Shown here one piece after another: positions 25,006 to 32,470 of a stretch of DNA of 64,000 nt; positions within the stretch are counted from its first letter, which is position 1; each line of letters begins with the position of its first letter. The translations under genes were made by a program, and so were the position numbers. Origin of the DNA: Shinella granuli (GTDB taxonomy: Bacteria > Pseudomonadota > Alphaproteobacteria > Rhizobiales > Rhizobiaceae); contig NZ_SLVX01000025.1 of the NCBI RefSeq assembly GCF_004341885.1, positions 21,825 through 85,824 of the forward strand. Direction: 5' to 3'. The notes beneath the pieces are model-generated. The model was given only the letters and a program-made list of their open reading frames with translations. It searched no databases and was not told where the DNA came from.

Positions 25006-26745
25006 TTAGAGGCCGATCCCCCGCTTGCGGCCGAAGTCCCAGTCGACGCCGCCATCGTCGCGGGCGACGCCGGAGACGTGGCGGCCGATCTGCTTTTCGA
25101 GAGAGGGAGACCAGGGGACGAGCTGGAAGCCGAGGCCGTCGTCGATCATGGCGAAGCGGCCGGAGGCGAGCGTGAAGCGCTGGCGATAGGAGCCGGCGAC
25201 ATACTCGCCGCCGTCGGCATGGTTGAATGGCAGGCCGGTCTCGGCGGCGAGCTTTTCGCCCAGCGCACTGACCTCGCGATCGCGTAGCGTGTTGAGCAGA
25301 CGCCGCGCGAAGACGACGCGCCCGCCCTGCCGTTCGGCGAGACCTTCGCCGATCAGGTGCTCGGCGCGTTGCTCGAGGGCCCGCTGCACCTCGGCGCCGA
25401 AGCCACCCTCCGAGAGCGCGATGGGCTCGCGGGCAACCGCCTGCCGATCGAGCCAGGTCGCACCCGCTGCGTTGACCTGAGAGTGGATATCCAGATCGGA
25501 GCGGACGGCGAGCGCGACGCGGCGCTGACCTTGCGCATCCTCGTAGGCGCGCAGCTCGACGATCGATCCGGGTGGGCTGTCGCCAGCGGCATCGAGATGC
25601 GGCAGCTTAATATGATGGGGGCGGCCGTCGACGCCGTCGACCACGGCATAGGCCGTGCCCTTCAGTTCGTCATCCAGACCGCGTTCGAGCAGGCGACCGA
25701 CAACGGGCACGTCGAGGCTTTCCCCGGCGAGCACATAGCTTGCCGACCCGCGCTCGATGCCGCGTTCGGTGAGAGCGCGGTGCATGCGCTTGATGATGTC
25801 GCCGCGCTCGCCGAGCTCGCGCAGGACGCTCTCCGCCTCGGGCCTGATGAACCATTGCGAATGGCCGACCTGTCCCGCGACACCGAGAATTTCCAGCGTT
25901 CGCAGCCGGCCGACCTTCAAGGCGTGGAATTCGTCCGGCTGTCGGTCGGCGCGGGGCGCGAGGTCGATGATGCCGGACTTGCCGGCGTCGCGGACAAGCT
26001 GGCGGTCAAGCTGCGTCCAGCGTTCGGTCTCGATCTGGCTTTCGAGAGTGCGGCGGATATCGAGATCGGTGCGCGGTCCCAACTCCTGGGTGATGAGCTC
26101 GCGCGCCCGGTCGCGCATGCCCTCCTTGATGTAGTCGCGCGAGATCACGAGGTCCTGGCCGTCGTCCCTCACGCCGCGCACAATCAGGTGGACATGCGGA
26201 TGCTCGGTGTTCCAGTGATCGACGGCCACCCAGTCGAGCTTCGTGCCGAGATCCTTTTCCATCTGGCCGACGAGATCGCGCGTGAAGGATCTGAGGTCTG
26301 CCATGTCCGGCGCGTCGTCGGGCGAGACGATGAAACGGAAATGATGCCGGTCATCGCCACAGCGCTCAGCGAAGGCGCGGGCGTCGGCATTCTCCGTTCC
26401 CGGCCCGAACAGCCGCGCCTTCTCCCCGTCACGGGTCACGCCGTCGCGGCGCAGATAGTCCAGATGCGTTCCGAGCGGTGCTGATCGAGCGGTATGGCGG
26501 ACCACACGCGCCTTGACGACGGCGCCGCGCGTGCGCGACGTGATGAGGCGATTGGCCTGGATGCTGGCGCGCTGGCCGCGCCCGAAGCGCGAACGGTTGC
26601 CGGAGGTGACGCGGCCGGATCGCGAGACGCCGCCGCCTGCCTTCTTCGCTGCGGCGAGCGCCTGCGCAACGAAAGGCCGGGCCTGCTGCGCGCGGGTCGA
26701 TCGGATGCGGCCTGGACGTATGCGGAACTCGTGGTCATCGGACAT
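25006..26745 (-). CDS. Relaxase (TraI/VirD2-type, DUF3363 family)
   Basis: A 579-residue DNA relaxase that nicks oriT and pilots the strand into the recipient. Seen: a basic N-terminus, a tyrosine in the motif region GTHLDYLRRDGV, and the metal-binding three-His motif HPHVHLIVRG; the rest matches the DUF3363/RlxS relaxases of alphaproteobacterial elements. The ATG at 26745 has GGGG seven bases upstream; a GTG at 26760 is possible. The candidate oriT starts directly upstream (26757-26905), as is usual for MOBP relaxases. Confidence 0.88.
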   Translation of the reverse strand: MSDDHEFRIRPGRIRSTRAQQARPFVAQALAAAKKAGGGVSRSGRVTSGNRSRFGRGQRASIQANRLITSRTRGAVVKARVVRHTARSAPLGTHLDYLRRDGVTRDGEKARLFGPGTENADARAFAERCGDDRHHFRFIVSPDDAPDMADLRSFTRDLVGQMEKDLGTKLDWVAVDHWNTEHPHVHLIVRGVRDDGQDLVISRDYIKEGMRDRARELITQELGPRTDLDIRRTLESQIETERWTQLDRQLVRDAGKSGIIDLAPRADRQPDEFHALKVGRLRTLEILGVAGQVGHSQWFIRPEAESVLRELGERGDIIKRMHRALTERGIERGSASYVLAGESLDVPVVGRLLERGLDDELKGTAYAVVDGVDGRPHHIKLPHLDAAGDSPPGSIVELRAYEDAQGQRRVALAVRSDLDIHSQVNAAGATWLDRQAVAREPIALSEGGFGAEVQRALEQRAEHLIGEGLAERQGGRVVFARRLLNTLRDREVSALGEKLAAETGLPFNHADGGEYVAGSYRQRFTLASGRFAMIDDGLGFQLVPWSPSLEKQIGRHVSGVARDDGGVDWDFGRKRGIGL

Positions 26746-26756
26746 GACGTGACCCC

Positions 26757-26905
26757 GCACGGTGCAAAAACGATAAGAAAATCATGAAGATGGGCGCGGA
26801 GCGCACGGTGCGCGAAAGCGCTGCACGGTGCGGAACGCGCCAAAAACATGAACAAAAACAACCGCCCGACCGAAGCGCACCGTGCGCCCTTTTATCCTGC
26901 CATCG
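26757..26905 (+). other. Candidate oriT with IncP-type nic site
   Basis: The 243-bp space between the relaxase start and the lytic transglycosylase stop holds four copies of GCACGGTGC: 26757-26765, 26803-26811, 26823-26831 and, inverted, 26877-26885. The last is the core of a perfect dyad GCGCACCGTGCGC (26875-26887). Five bases further comes TATCCTGC (26893-26900), which matches the nic core of RP4-type oriTs, where cleavage falls after the G (between 26899 and 26900). Placement next to a MOBP-like relaxase supports it. With this orientation the + strand, to the right, would enter the recipient first. Nothing coding is seen in 26906-26988. Confidence 0.75.
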
Positions 26906-26988
26906 TCCGGTTGCTGCGCCTGCCGCCACCCCGGGCGTCCTCCACGACACGCCAGCGCACGATGGGATGCGAAGCGCCGCAGGGCCGC

Positions 26989-27753
26989 TCATGGCCGGTC
27001 TCCAGCGGTATTCCGGGCGACGAACAGCCCCTCGGGCTGTCCGGCGACAAGCATCTGCGGCATCGCCGGGACGGGTGAATGGGCGTCGTCCGGCGAGCGG
27101 TCCGCGGCCGCGGGATCGGCGCTGGAAGCGCCGTCATCGCGCCCGACGATGATCGCCGCCTCGCGCCAGTCGAGCGGCCGGGCGACCGTCGAACCGCTCT
27201 TCGAAGGGCGCTCGCCGCGCAGCGCGGGCGCGAGCGAAGCGACATAAGCCCGCGTCTCGGCGGGCAGCGCTCGGCCCTTCGAACGATGCTCATCGTAGCG
27301 CGCCGGGCCGGCATTGTAGGCCGCGAGCATGGCGGCGATGTCGCCATAGCGATCCCACATCTCGCGCAGGTACGCAGTACCCGCGAGGATGTTGTCGCGC
27401 GTATCGTAAGGATTGCGGCCGAGGCCGTGGCGGATGCGAAGCTCGGCCCAGGTGTCCGGCATGACCTGCATCAGACCCATCGCACCGGCCGAGGAGACGG
27501 CCCGCACGTCGCCCGCGCTCTCGGCGCGCATGACGGCGACGATCCATGCTGGCGGAATGCCGAAGCGGCGCGATGCCTCGGCGATATGCGCCGCATGCGG
27601 ATGCGCGGCGACGGTGCTCGTAGGCGACACGCTTTGCGCCAGAACCGTCGGCGTTGCGGCTGGGGTGAAGAGCAGGCCGGAAAGGAGAAGAAGCGCTGAG
27701 CGCCGGACGGTGGAAAAACGTCCGGCGCAGGCGCGACATCGGGGCGCCGCCAT
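26989..27753 (-). CDS. Lytic transglycosylase (VirB1-like)
   Basis: A 254-residue periplasmic muramidase of the SLT family. Signal peptide about 1-40; catalytic region with the essential Glu in MRAESAGDVRAVSSAGAMG, then LMQVMP and AAYNAGP. It makes a local opening in the cell wall for the transfer channel. The C-terminal 70 residues are low-complexity. It sits just right of oriT and starts one base from the DUF736 stop. Confidence 0.88.
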   Translation of the reverse strand: MAAPRCRACAGRFSTVRRSALLLLSGLLFTPAATPTVLAQSVSPTSTVAAHPHAAHIAEASRRFGIPPAWIVAVMRAESAGDVRAVSSAGAMGLMQVMPDTWAELRIRHGLGRNPYDTRDNILAGTAYLREMWDRYGDIAAMLAAYNAGPARYDEHRSKGRALPAETRAYVASLAPALRGERPSKSGSTVARPLDWREAAIIVGRDDGASSADPAAADRSPDDAHSPVPAMPQMLVAGQPEGLFVARNTAGDRP

Positions 27754-28089
27754 TCAGTCCTCCTGCCGCTTCTTGGAGGGCTGGACGGTGGTGAGCACCC
27801 AGGCAGAACCATCGTCACCGGCGCGGAAGAGATTTGCGCGAAACGTGCCGCCGAGTAGCGGGCTGTAGATCGTGATCGAGACGAACTCGCCGGCCCGTTC
27901 GCCGACATGTATCCAGCCCGCGCCGATATCGAGGCCGTCTTCGTCACCGAGCAGGACGCGGTATTTCGGGGCGTTCTCGGTCTCCGAGGGTTCGGCAGGA
28001 ACGAGGGTCATTTCCTCTTTGATGCCGAGCGTTCGGAACTCGCCTTCGAAGCCCGCTTCCGTGCGCGTGAACTGTCCGATCTGGGCCAT
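27754..28089 (-). CDS. DUF736 protein
   Basis: A 111-residue protein of the DUF736 family, found in most alphaproteobacterial conjugative elements; the function is unknown. Conserved features: MAQIGQFTRTEAGFEGEFRTLG at the N-terminus and a single-domain beta-rich body. I chose ATG 28089 (AGGAG nine bases upstream) rather than 28095, which would leave only three bases of spacing. Confidence 0.82.
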   Translation of the reverse strand: MAQIGQFTRTEAGFEGEFRTLGIKEEMTLVPAEPSETENAPKYRVLLGDEDGLDIGAGWIHVGERAGEFVSITIYSPLLGGTFRANLFRAGDDGSAWVLTTVQPSKKRQED

Positions 28090-28134
28090 GGTCATGGTCT
28101 CCTGTGCTGCGGTGGGATTGCGAAGGACGCGCGC

Positions 28135-28680
28135 TCACCGCGTCGGCGCGCGCCAGACGAAGCGGCCGTCGCCGTCCTCGTCGGTGAAAAGCGGGGTGGC
28201 CCGGCCGATCACCGCGGAGGCGGGAAACGGGCCGAAGTACCGGCCGTCGAGGCTGTCGGCGGCTTCGAGATTCATGAGGAAAAGTTCGCCGCCGCCGATC
28301 ACGCGGCAGCCCCGCCAGACCGGCAGGTCGCGGCCACGGCTGTCGCGGTCGCGGGCCTCGCCGAGCGGAACGTCGTCGACCGTGATGGCGCGACCGTCGC
28401 GGCAAACGCGCTGTCCCGGCAAGCCGACGACGTGCTTGAGGATCGGCACGTCGCGGCCGACATAGCTGCGTTCGACCATGAAGGAGGCGAACGGCTCGGG
28501 TGGCATGACGGCGACGAGATCCGGCACTTCGATCCGCCCGGCCGGCGATACCGTGTAGAAGCCGATTGGCGCGCTTGCCGTCGCGTTCCAGATGAGTTTC
28601 AGCGGCATCGGCGTGGCGCTGGCCGCAGCGATGCCGAGCACGGCGACAGATGTCGCCGCGAGGTAGCCGAGCCGCGTCAT
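28135..28680 (-). CDS. traF: TraF-type signal peptidase (S26), pilin maturation
   Basis: A 181-residue membrane serine peptidase of family S26. An N-terminal membrane segment precedes the nucleophile motif NATASAPIGFYTV and the downstream lysine region KHVVGLPGQRVC, in the order of the Ser-Lys dyad. In RP4, TraF trims and cyclises the TrbC pilin, whose gene is at 20981-21391. Its ATG overlaps the DUF2840 stop by four bases. Confidence 0.87.
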   Translation of the reverse strand: MTRLGYLAATSVAVLGIAAASATPMPLKLIWNATASAPIGFYTVSPAGRIEVPDLVAVMPPEPFASFMVERSYVGRDVPILKHVVGLPGQRVCRDGRAITVDDVPLGEARDRDSRGRDLPVWRGCRVIGGGELFLMNLEAADSLDGRYFGPFPASAVIGRATPLFTDEDGDGRFVWRAPTR

Positions 28681-29195
28681 CGCCCGATCTCCCGCCGCCG
28701 GAGCCAGGCTTGATGGCGCTCGGCCGTGTACGGGCGCGGCATCTCGCCGGCATTCATCCAGTGCGCGACGTGCCGCCAGTGATCGGGATCGGCGTCGGCG
28801 GGATCGATGCCGAGGGCCTCGATGCCGTCGACATGGCGAAGCACGTCCTCGACCTTCGGCCAGCTTTCGACCTTCAGCAGGATTTCGCCGCCAGGACGGA
28901 CGAAGGGCAGCGTCTGGAACGGCTCGCCGCGGTCGACCGCGCGGACGATGTCCAGGCGCGAGATGATCGTTCCGTAGTCGTTTGCGGCCCAGCGGACGAG
29001 GCAGAAGATCGTGCCGGGCGCGAAGCCGACCACCCTGTGCCGGCGGTCGAGTTTCTGCTCATAGCTTTCGCGGCCGAACCTGATCCAGTTCTCGATGCGC
29101 TTCTCGATCCAGGTGAGCTCGACGAGCGTGGTGAAAGCGGCGGGACCGTCCGGCAACGGACGACCGCCGATGCGGAGCGCCGCATTGCCGGTCAT
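28677..29195 (-). CDS. DUF2840 protein
   Basis: A 172-residue protein of a family found beside traF in these clusters. Patterns include LTWIEKRIENWIRFGRE and HRVVGFAPGTIFCLVRWAAN. No known catalytic motif. Overlaps at both ends by four bases with the RHH gene and traF, so it is one operon with parA. Function unknown; the context suggests a transfer or maintenance accessory. Confidence 0.75.
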   Translation of the reverse strand: MTGNAALRIGGRPLPDGPAAFTTLVELTWIEKRIENWIRFGRESYEQKLDRRHRVVGFAPGTIFCLVRWAANDYGTIISRLDIVRAVDRGEPFQTLPFVRPGGEILLKVESWPKVEDVLRHVDGIEALGIDPADADPDHWRHVAHWMNAGEMPRPYTAERHQAWLRRREIGR

Positions 29196-29446
29196 GGTGT
29201 GTCTCCTTGGGTGTCGGGGAATTCGCGCTCGAACAGCTCGCGCAGCATGTCGGCGACCGTGACGCCGCGGCTGAAGGCGGCGATCTTGATCCGGCCGCGC
29301 AGCTCAGGCGTGATGTCGATGGTGAGCCGGGCCGTGAAGGTCACGGCTGCGCCATTGCGTGGCGGAGGCGTGTCCCCCGCTTTGACCCATCCGTCCGCAT
29401 CGGCGGGGCGCTGCGCGAAGCCGCGCTTTTCGGCGGGGGCCGTCAT
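29192..29446 (-). CDS. Ribbon-helix-helix protein, likely partition partner of ParA
   Basis: An 84-residue protein whose C-terminal half (TFTARLTIDITPELRGRIKIAAFSRGVTVADMLRELFEREF) fits a ribbon-helix-helix DNA-binding domain. In this operon (parA, methyltransferase, RHH) it could be the centromere-binding partner of ParA or the operon repressor; position favours partition (inference). It overlaps both neighbours by four bases. Confidence 0.68.
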   Translation of the reverse strand: MTAPAEKRGFAQRPADADGWVKAGDTPPPRNGAAVTFTARLTIDITPELRGRIKIAAFSRGVTVADMLRELFEREFPDTQGDTP

Positions 29447-30201
29447 GACGCGCCTCCGTCATGGAACGGCAGCACGGTGGCGATGCGGTCGCGTGCGCGG
29501 TCGGCCATCGTGGGGTCGATCTCGCAGCCGATATAGCGCCGGCCGGAGAGCCGGCAGGCTTCGCCGCCGGAACCCGAGCCGGCGAACCAATCGCCGACCA
29601 GGCCGCCTTCCGGGCAGCTCGTGCGGATAAGGATTTCGAGGAGCGCTGACGGCTTTTCAGTCGGGTGGATCGCGCGGCCGTGGCAGTTGCGCAGGTAGAT
29701 GACCGACCGCATCAGGCGCGGCCCGCCGTCGTGGCTGACATAGTGGCCAGCATCAATCTGGCCGGTATGGGGAGGACGCTGCTTGCGTCGCACGGTCCGG
29801 GCTGTCGCGTCGGGCGTGGTCTGGACGTCGTTGTAGATGTCGCGCCACGCCGTCTCGGCGGGGTAGAATTGAACGGCCAGTTCATGCACGCGCTTGAAGC
29901 GGTCCGCATGGAAGCCGGTGCCGTTCTGCTTCTCCCAGACGATCTCCTGGGCGAGCCGCAGGCCAGCGTCGGCGAAGCGGTCGGCGGTTGCCATGAAGCT
30001 GCGCAGCGAACCGAAGACCCACATCGAGCCGGTCGGGGCAAGCGCGCCGCGCGCGAGCGCCAGCCAGCCCTCGACGCGGCGATCCCAGGCGAGCGATGTG
30101 TCCCCGTAAGGGGGATCGGCGAGGATCATGTCGAACGGGCCGCGCGCCGGCATGCGATCGCGGCAGTCTCCGGACAATATGATTTCGGGGGGAACCGTCA
30201 T
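29443..30201 (-). CDS. Orphan DNA adenine/cytosine-N4 methyltransferase
   Basis: A 252-residue amino-group DNA methyltransferase. Seen: catalytic motif IV DPPYGDT near residue 28 at the N-terminal side, target-recognition middle, and the SAM-binding motif VGDWFAGSGSGGEA near the C-terminus (beta-type order). No restriction enzyme gene is adjacent. It sits between parA and an RHH gene in one operon, so it probably marks element DNA, either to protect it from recipient restriction or to regulate it. In the predicted leading region it would be made early after entry. Confidence 0.82.
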   Translation of the reverse strand: MTVPPEIILSGDCRDRMPARGPFDMILADPPYGDTSLAWDRRVEGWLALARGALAPTGSMWVFGSLRSFMATADRFADAGLRLAQEIVWEKQNGTGFHADRFKRVHELAVQFYPAETAWRDIYNDVQTTPDATARTVRRKQRPPHTGQIDAGHYVSHDGGPRLMRSVIYLRNCHGRAIHPTEKPSALLEILIRTSCPEGGLVGDWFAGSGSGGEACRLSGRRYIGCEIDPTMADRARDRIATVLPFHDGGAS

Positions 30202-30851
30202 GGCGCGGTCCTCCCGATGCCGAGACGCTCGACCTCGGCCGCCAGTGCCGCGATCTCGCGCGCGGCGGGCGAACGCCGGTCGATGTCTGACGCGAGCCTC
30301 CCGGTCTGCGCGGCGTCGGCGAAGACGACGCGCTGGCCGATCGTTGTGGCGAGCACTGGCGGATCGTGGTCAGCCAGGGTCTCGGCCGTCTCGCGAGCGA
30401 TGACGGTGCGGGCGCCGCAGCGGTTCAGCACGAAACGGGCGGTGAGCTGGGGCCGGTAGATGCGCGCCTCCGCCAGGAGCGCCAGCATCTCGGCGGAGGC
30501 CCAGCCGTCGAGCGGTGACGGCTGCACCGGGATCAGCACGAGGTCGGCGGCGAGCAGCGCGGAGCGCATGAGGCCGGCGACACGCGGCGGGCCATCGATG
30601 ACAACGTGATCGACGTCTCGCGCGAGTTCCGGTGCCTCGCGATGCAGCGTATCGCGTGCCAGGCCGACGACGCCAAAGGCGCGTGGCAGGTTCTCGCGCG
30701 ACCGTTGCTGCGACCAGTCGAGCGCCGAGCCCTGCGGGTCGGCGTCGATCAGGGTCACGCGCTTGCCGCGCATCGCCAGTTCGCCGGCAAGATGCAGCGC
30801 GAGCGTCGTCTTGCCGACGCCGCCTTTCTGGTTGAGAAGCGCGAAGATCAT
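30198..30851 (-). CDS. parA: ParA-family partition ATPase
   Basis: A 217-residue Walker-type ATPase: deviant Walker A KGGVGKTT at residues 9-16, Walker A' VVIDGPP, and the closing region VLATTIGQRVVF. Small ParA (type Ib-like, no HTH extension). It probably segregates the excised circular or replicating form. Starts four bases inside the repA stop and ends four bases inside the methyltransferase start. Confidence 0.88.
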   Translation of the reverse strand: MIFALLNQKGGVGKTTLALHLAGELAMRGKRVTLIDADPQGSALDWSQQRSRENLPRAFGVVGLARDTLHREAPELARDVDHVVIDGPPRVAGLMRSALLAADLVLIPVQPSPLDGWASAEMLALLAEARIYRPQLTARFVLNRCGARTVIARETAETLADHDPPVLATTIGQRVVFADAAQTGRLASDIDRRSPAAREIAALAAEVERLGIGRTAP

Positions 30852-32029
30852 CGGCGTCCTCCCGGTGGATCGAGAGGAAGACGTGGCGTATCGGGATCAG
30901 TGGATGGAGAGGCCCCACCGCGGCGGCTTGTAGCCGTCTGTGGCGGCTCGGCCGGCGCGCTTGGCGCGCTCTTCCTGGCGGTAACGCTGAGGCTTCTGGC
31001 GGCGTCGCGGATGAGGTTTTCCACATCGCGCGCGCGCTCTTCAAGGTTAGAGTCTATGTTAGACTCTAAGTTAAGGGCGCGATTTTGTGTGGAATTTCCG
31101 TGCGTTAAACCCTGTTTGGGTTCCTGATAGCACGAGCCTCGGGTTCCCGATAGCACGATAGTTCGGGTTCCCGATAGCACGAGGCCGTCCACAGCTTGTC
31201 CACAGGCGGACAGCGGCTCGAAAGCGAGCAGCGCGCGGCCGCCGATTTCGGTTTCGAGGAACAGGGTGTAGCCGGGCAGCGGCTGGCGCCGGATGATGTC
31301 GCGCAGCTCGAAGGCGAAGCGCTTGAATGGCGACAGGCTGCCCGATTTCTGGTGAAGGTGCTGGAAGTCGAAGCGCCAGCCGGCGCGCTGGCGGCCACCG
31401 TGCTTGCGCACCAGGCGGTAGAGCCAGCGGTCGAGACCCCCCGTCAGGTCGAAATAGGTCCGGTCGATGGTCAGCACGAGCGCATCGTCGAGAACGGCCT
31501 GATAGAACCAGTCCGGCACGATCAGCTCGATGCCCTCGGGCCGACCGTTGCGGTCGGTGCGTTCCTGCCACTCGTTGATCCACGAGAAGCGATGACGGCG
31601 GCCTTCGGCAGGCTGTCGGATCGAGGTGGAAACCGTGGTCGATTGCAGGCGGTCGAGCGCGGCTTTCAGGCGCTGATAGTCGCGTGAGCTGGTGCCCCGG
31701 CCGACATAGGTGAGGATTTCATAGGGCGTTGCGGCCATCAGCCGCGAGGTCCGAAGCCCGTTATCGCGGGCTTCGACGATCTGGCTCGCTGCCCAGATCA
31801 GGATGTCGGCGTCCCAGATCGTGGCCATGCCATGATCGGGGACCGCCTCGACGCGGATCGTCACGTTGCCGGCGACGAAATCGATCGGAGCGACGCGATG
31901 GGTCTTGGAAAGAGAGAAGAAGGGATAGGCCATGAGATCCTGCGCGTCTCGTGGCGCGAAGTCGCCGGGAAGCGCACGGAACAGATCGAGCTGCCCGCGC
32001 TCCGAAAGGGATCGACGCCGCACCGCCAT
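30848..32029 (-). CDS. repA: Replication initiator protein RepA
   Basis: A 393-residue protein of the plasmid replication initiator A family (RPA). Conserved stretches include DLMAYPFFSLSKTHRVAPIDF, YDIL-like ATPYEILTYVGR, and DRTYFDLTGGLDRWLYRLVRKHGG. It would replicate the excised element. The C-terminal part is unusual: DNA at 31047-31204 carries three 18-bp direct repeats, a perfect dyad and a DnaA-box-like sequence, translated as a repeated LSGTR motif. ParA follows in the operon, and an excisionase-like gene precedes it by 18 bases. Confidence 0.86.
   Translation of the reverse strand: MAVRRRSLSERGQLDLFRALPGDFAPRDAQDLMAYPFFSLSKTHRVAPIDFVAGNVTIRVEAVPDHGMATIWDADILIWAASQIVEARDNGLRTSRLMAATPYEILTYVGRGTSSRDYQRLKAALDRLQSTTVSTSIRQPAEGRRHRFSWINEWQERTDRNGRPEGIELIVPDWFYQAVLDDALVLTIDRTYFDLTGGLDRWLYRLVRKHGGRQRAGWRFDFQHLHQKSGSLSPFKRFAFELRDIIRRQPLPGYTLFLETEIGGRALLAFEPLSACGQAVDGLVLSGTRTIVLSGTRGSCYQEPKQGLTHGNSTQNRALNLESNIDSNLEERARDVENLIRDAARSLSVTARKSAPSAPAEPPQTATSRRGGASPSTDPDTPRLPLDPPGGRR
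31047..31069. repeat. Perfect 10-bp inverted repeat inside repA
   Basis: TTAGAGTCTA at 31047-31056 and its exact complement at 31060-31069, with a 3-base centre (TGT). It is AT-richer than the surrounding gene. Likely a protein-binding dyad or hairpin near the candidate replication origin. Confidence 0.6.
31118..31204. repeat. Three iteron-like 18-bp direct repeats plus DnaA-box-like site inside repA
   Basis: GGGTTCCYGATAGCACGA occurs at 31118-31135, 31141-31158 and 31165-31182, start-to-start spacing 23 and 24 bp, close to two helical turns. TTGTCCACA at 31196-31204 differs by one base from the DnaA box TTATCCACA. Such an array beside or inside an initiator gene is how many plasmid origins look, so this is a candidate oriV embedded in repA. 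Confidence 0.6.
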
Positions 32030-32047
32030 GAAGGAAGCCGGCCGCGG

Positions 32048-32329
32048 TCAGCGTGCGTAGCGGCCGACCTGCGGCCCGGAGGGAATGACGTGGCGCTTCG
32101 CCGGCAGCACGGAGCCGCGCGGATCTGACGTCGACGTCACCGCGCCGCGAGCGGCCCAGGTTTCGAGATCGTCGATGGCGTAGACGACGCGGCCGCCGAG
32201 CTTGCGGTAGGCGGGACCGGTTCCGTAGGTCCGGTGCTTTTCGAGGGTGCGGGCCGAGAGGCTGAGAAACTCGGCCGCTTCCTTGGTGCGGAGGAAGCGC
32301 GGCGGGAGAACGACGGGTTCGTGTGGCAT
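32048..32329 (-). CDS. Excisionase-like helix-turn-helix protein (RdfS/AlpA type)
   Basis: A 93-residue DNA-binding protein with a MerR/AlpA-like HTH (FLRTKEAAEFLSLSARTLEKH) and the wing RKLGGRVVYAIDDLETWAARG, then the tail STSDPRGSVLPAKRH. It resembles RdfS, the recombination directionality factor of ICEMlSymR7A, which drives element excision. It follows the fseA-like gene by 141 bp on the same strand; in the M. loti element FseA activates rdfS. It precedes repA by 18 bases. No tyrosine integrase that it could serve is visible in the window. Confidence 0.72.
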   Translation of the reverse strand: MPHEPVVLPPRFLRTKEAAEFLSLSARTLEKHRTYGTGPAYRKLGGRVVYAIDDLETWAARGAVTSTSDPRGSVLPAKRHVIPSGPQVGRYAR

Positions 32330-32470
32330 GGATCGGGCCTCCGTGGTGGTGGGGATGGCCGTCGCGGGTCAGCGGCGGGCAACGACCACGGTGGCGGAGG
32401 GGAGCCGGCGAGTTGCAGGGCGAAGTTGGGGGGTATCGAATTCGCCCACCATGCAGGGGGCGAGACCCCG

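Noticed and set aside
31118..31182. The three 18-bp repeats as a CRISPR array
   Set aside because: Spacers are only 5-6 bp, the repeats are within repA, and no cas genes are present; no CRISPR array is seen anywhere in the window.
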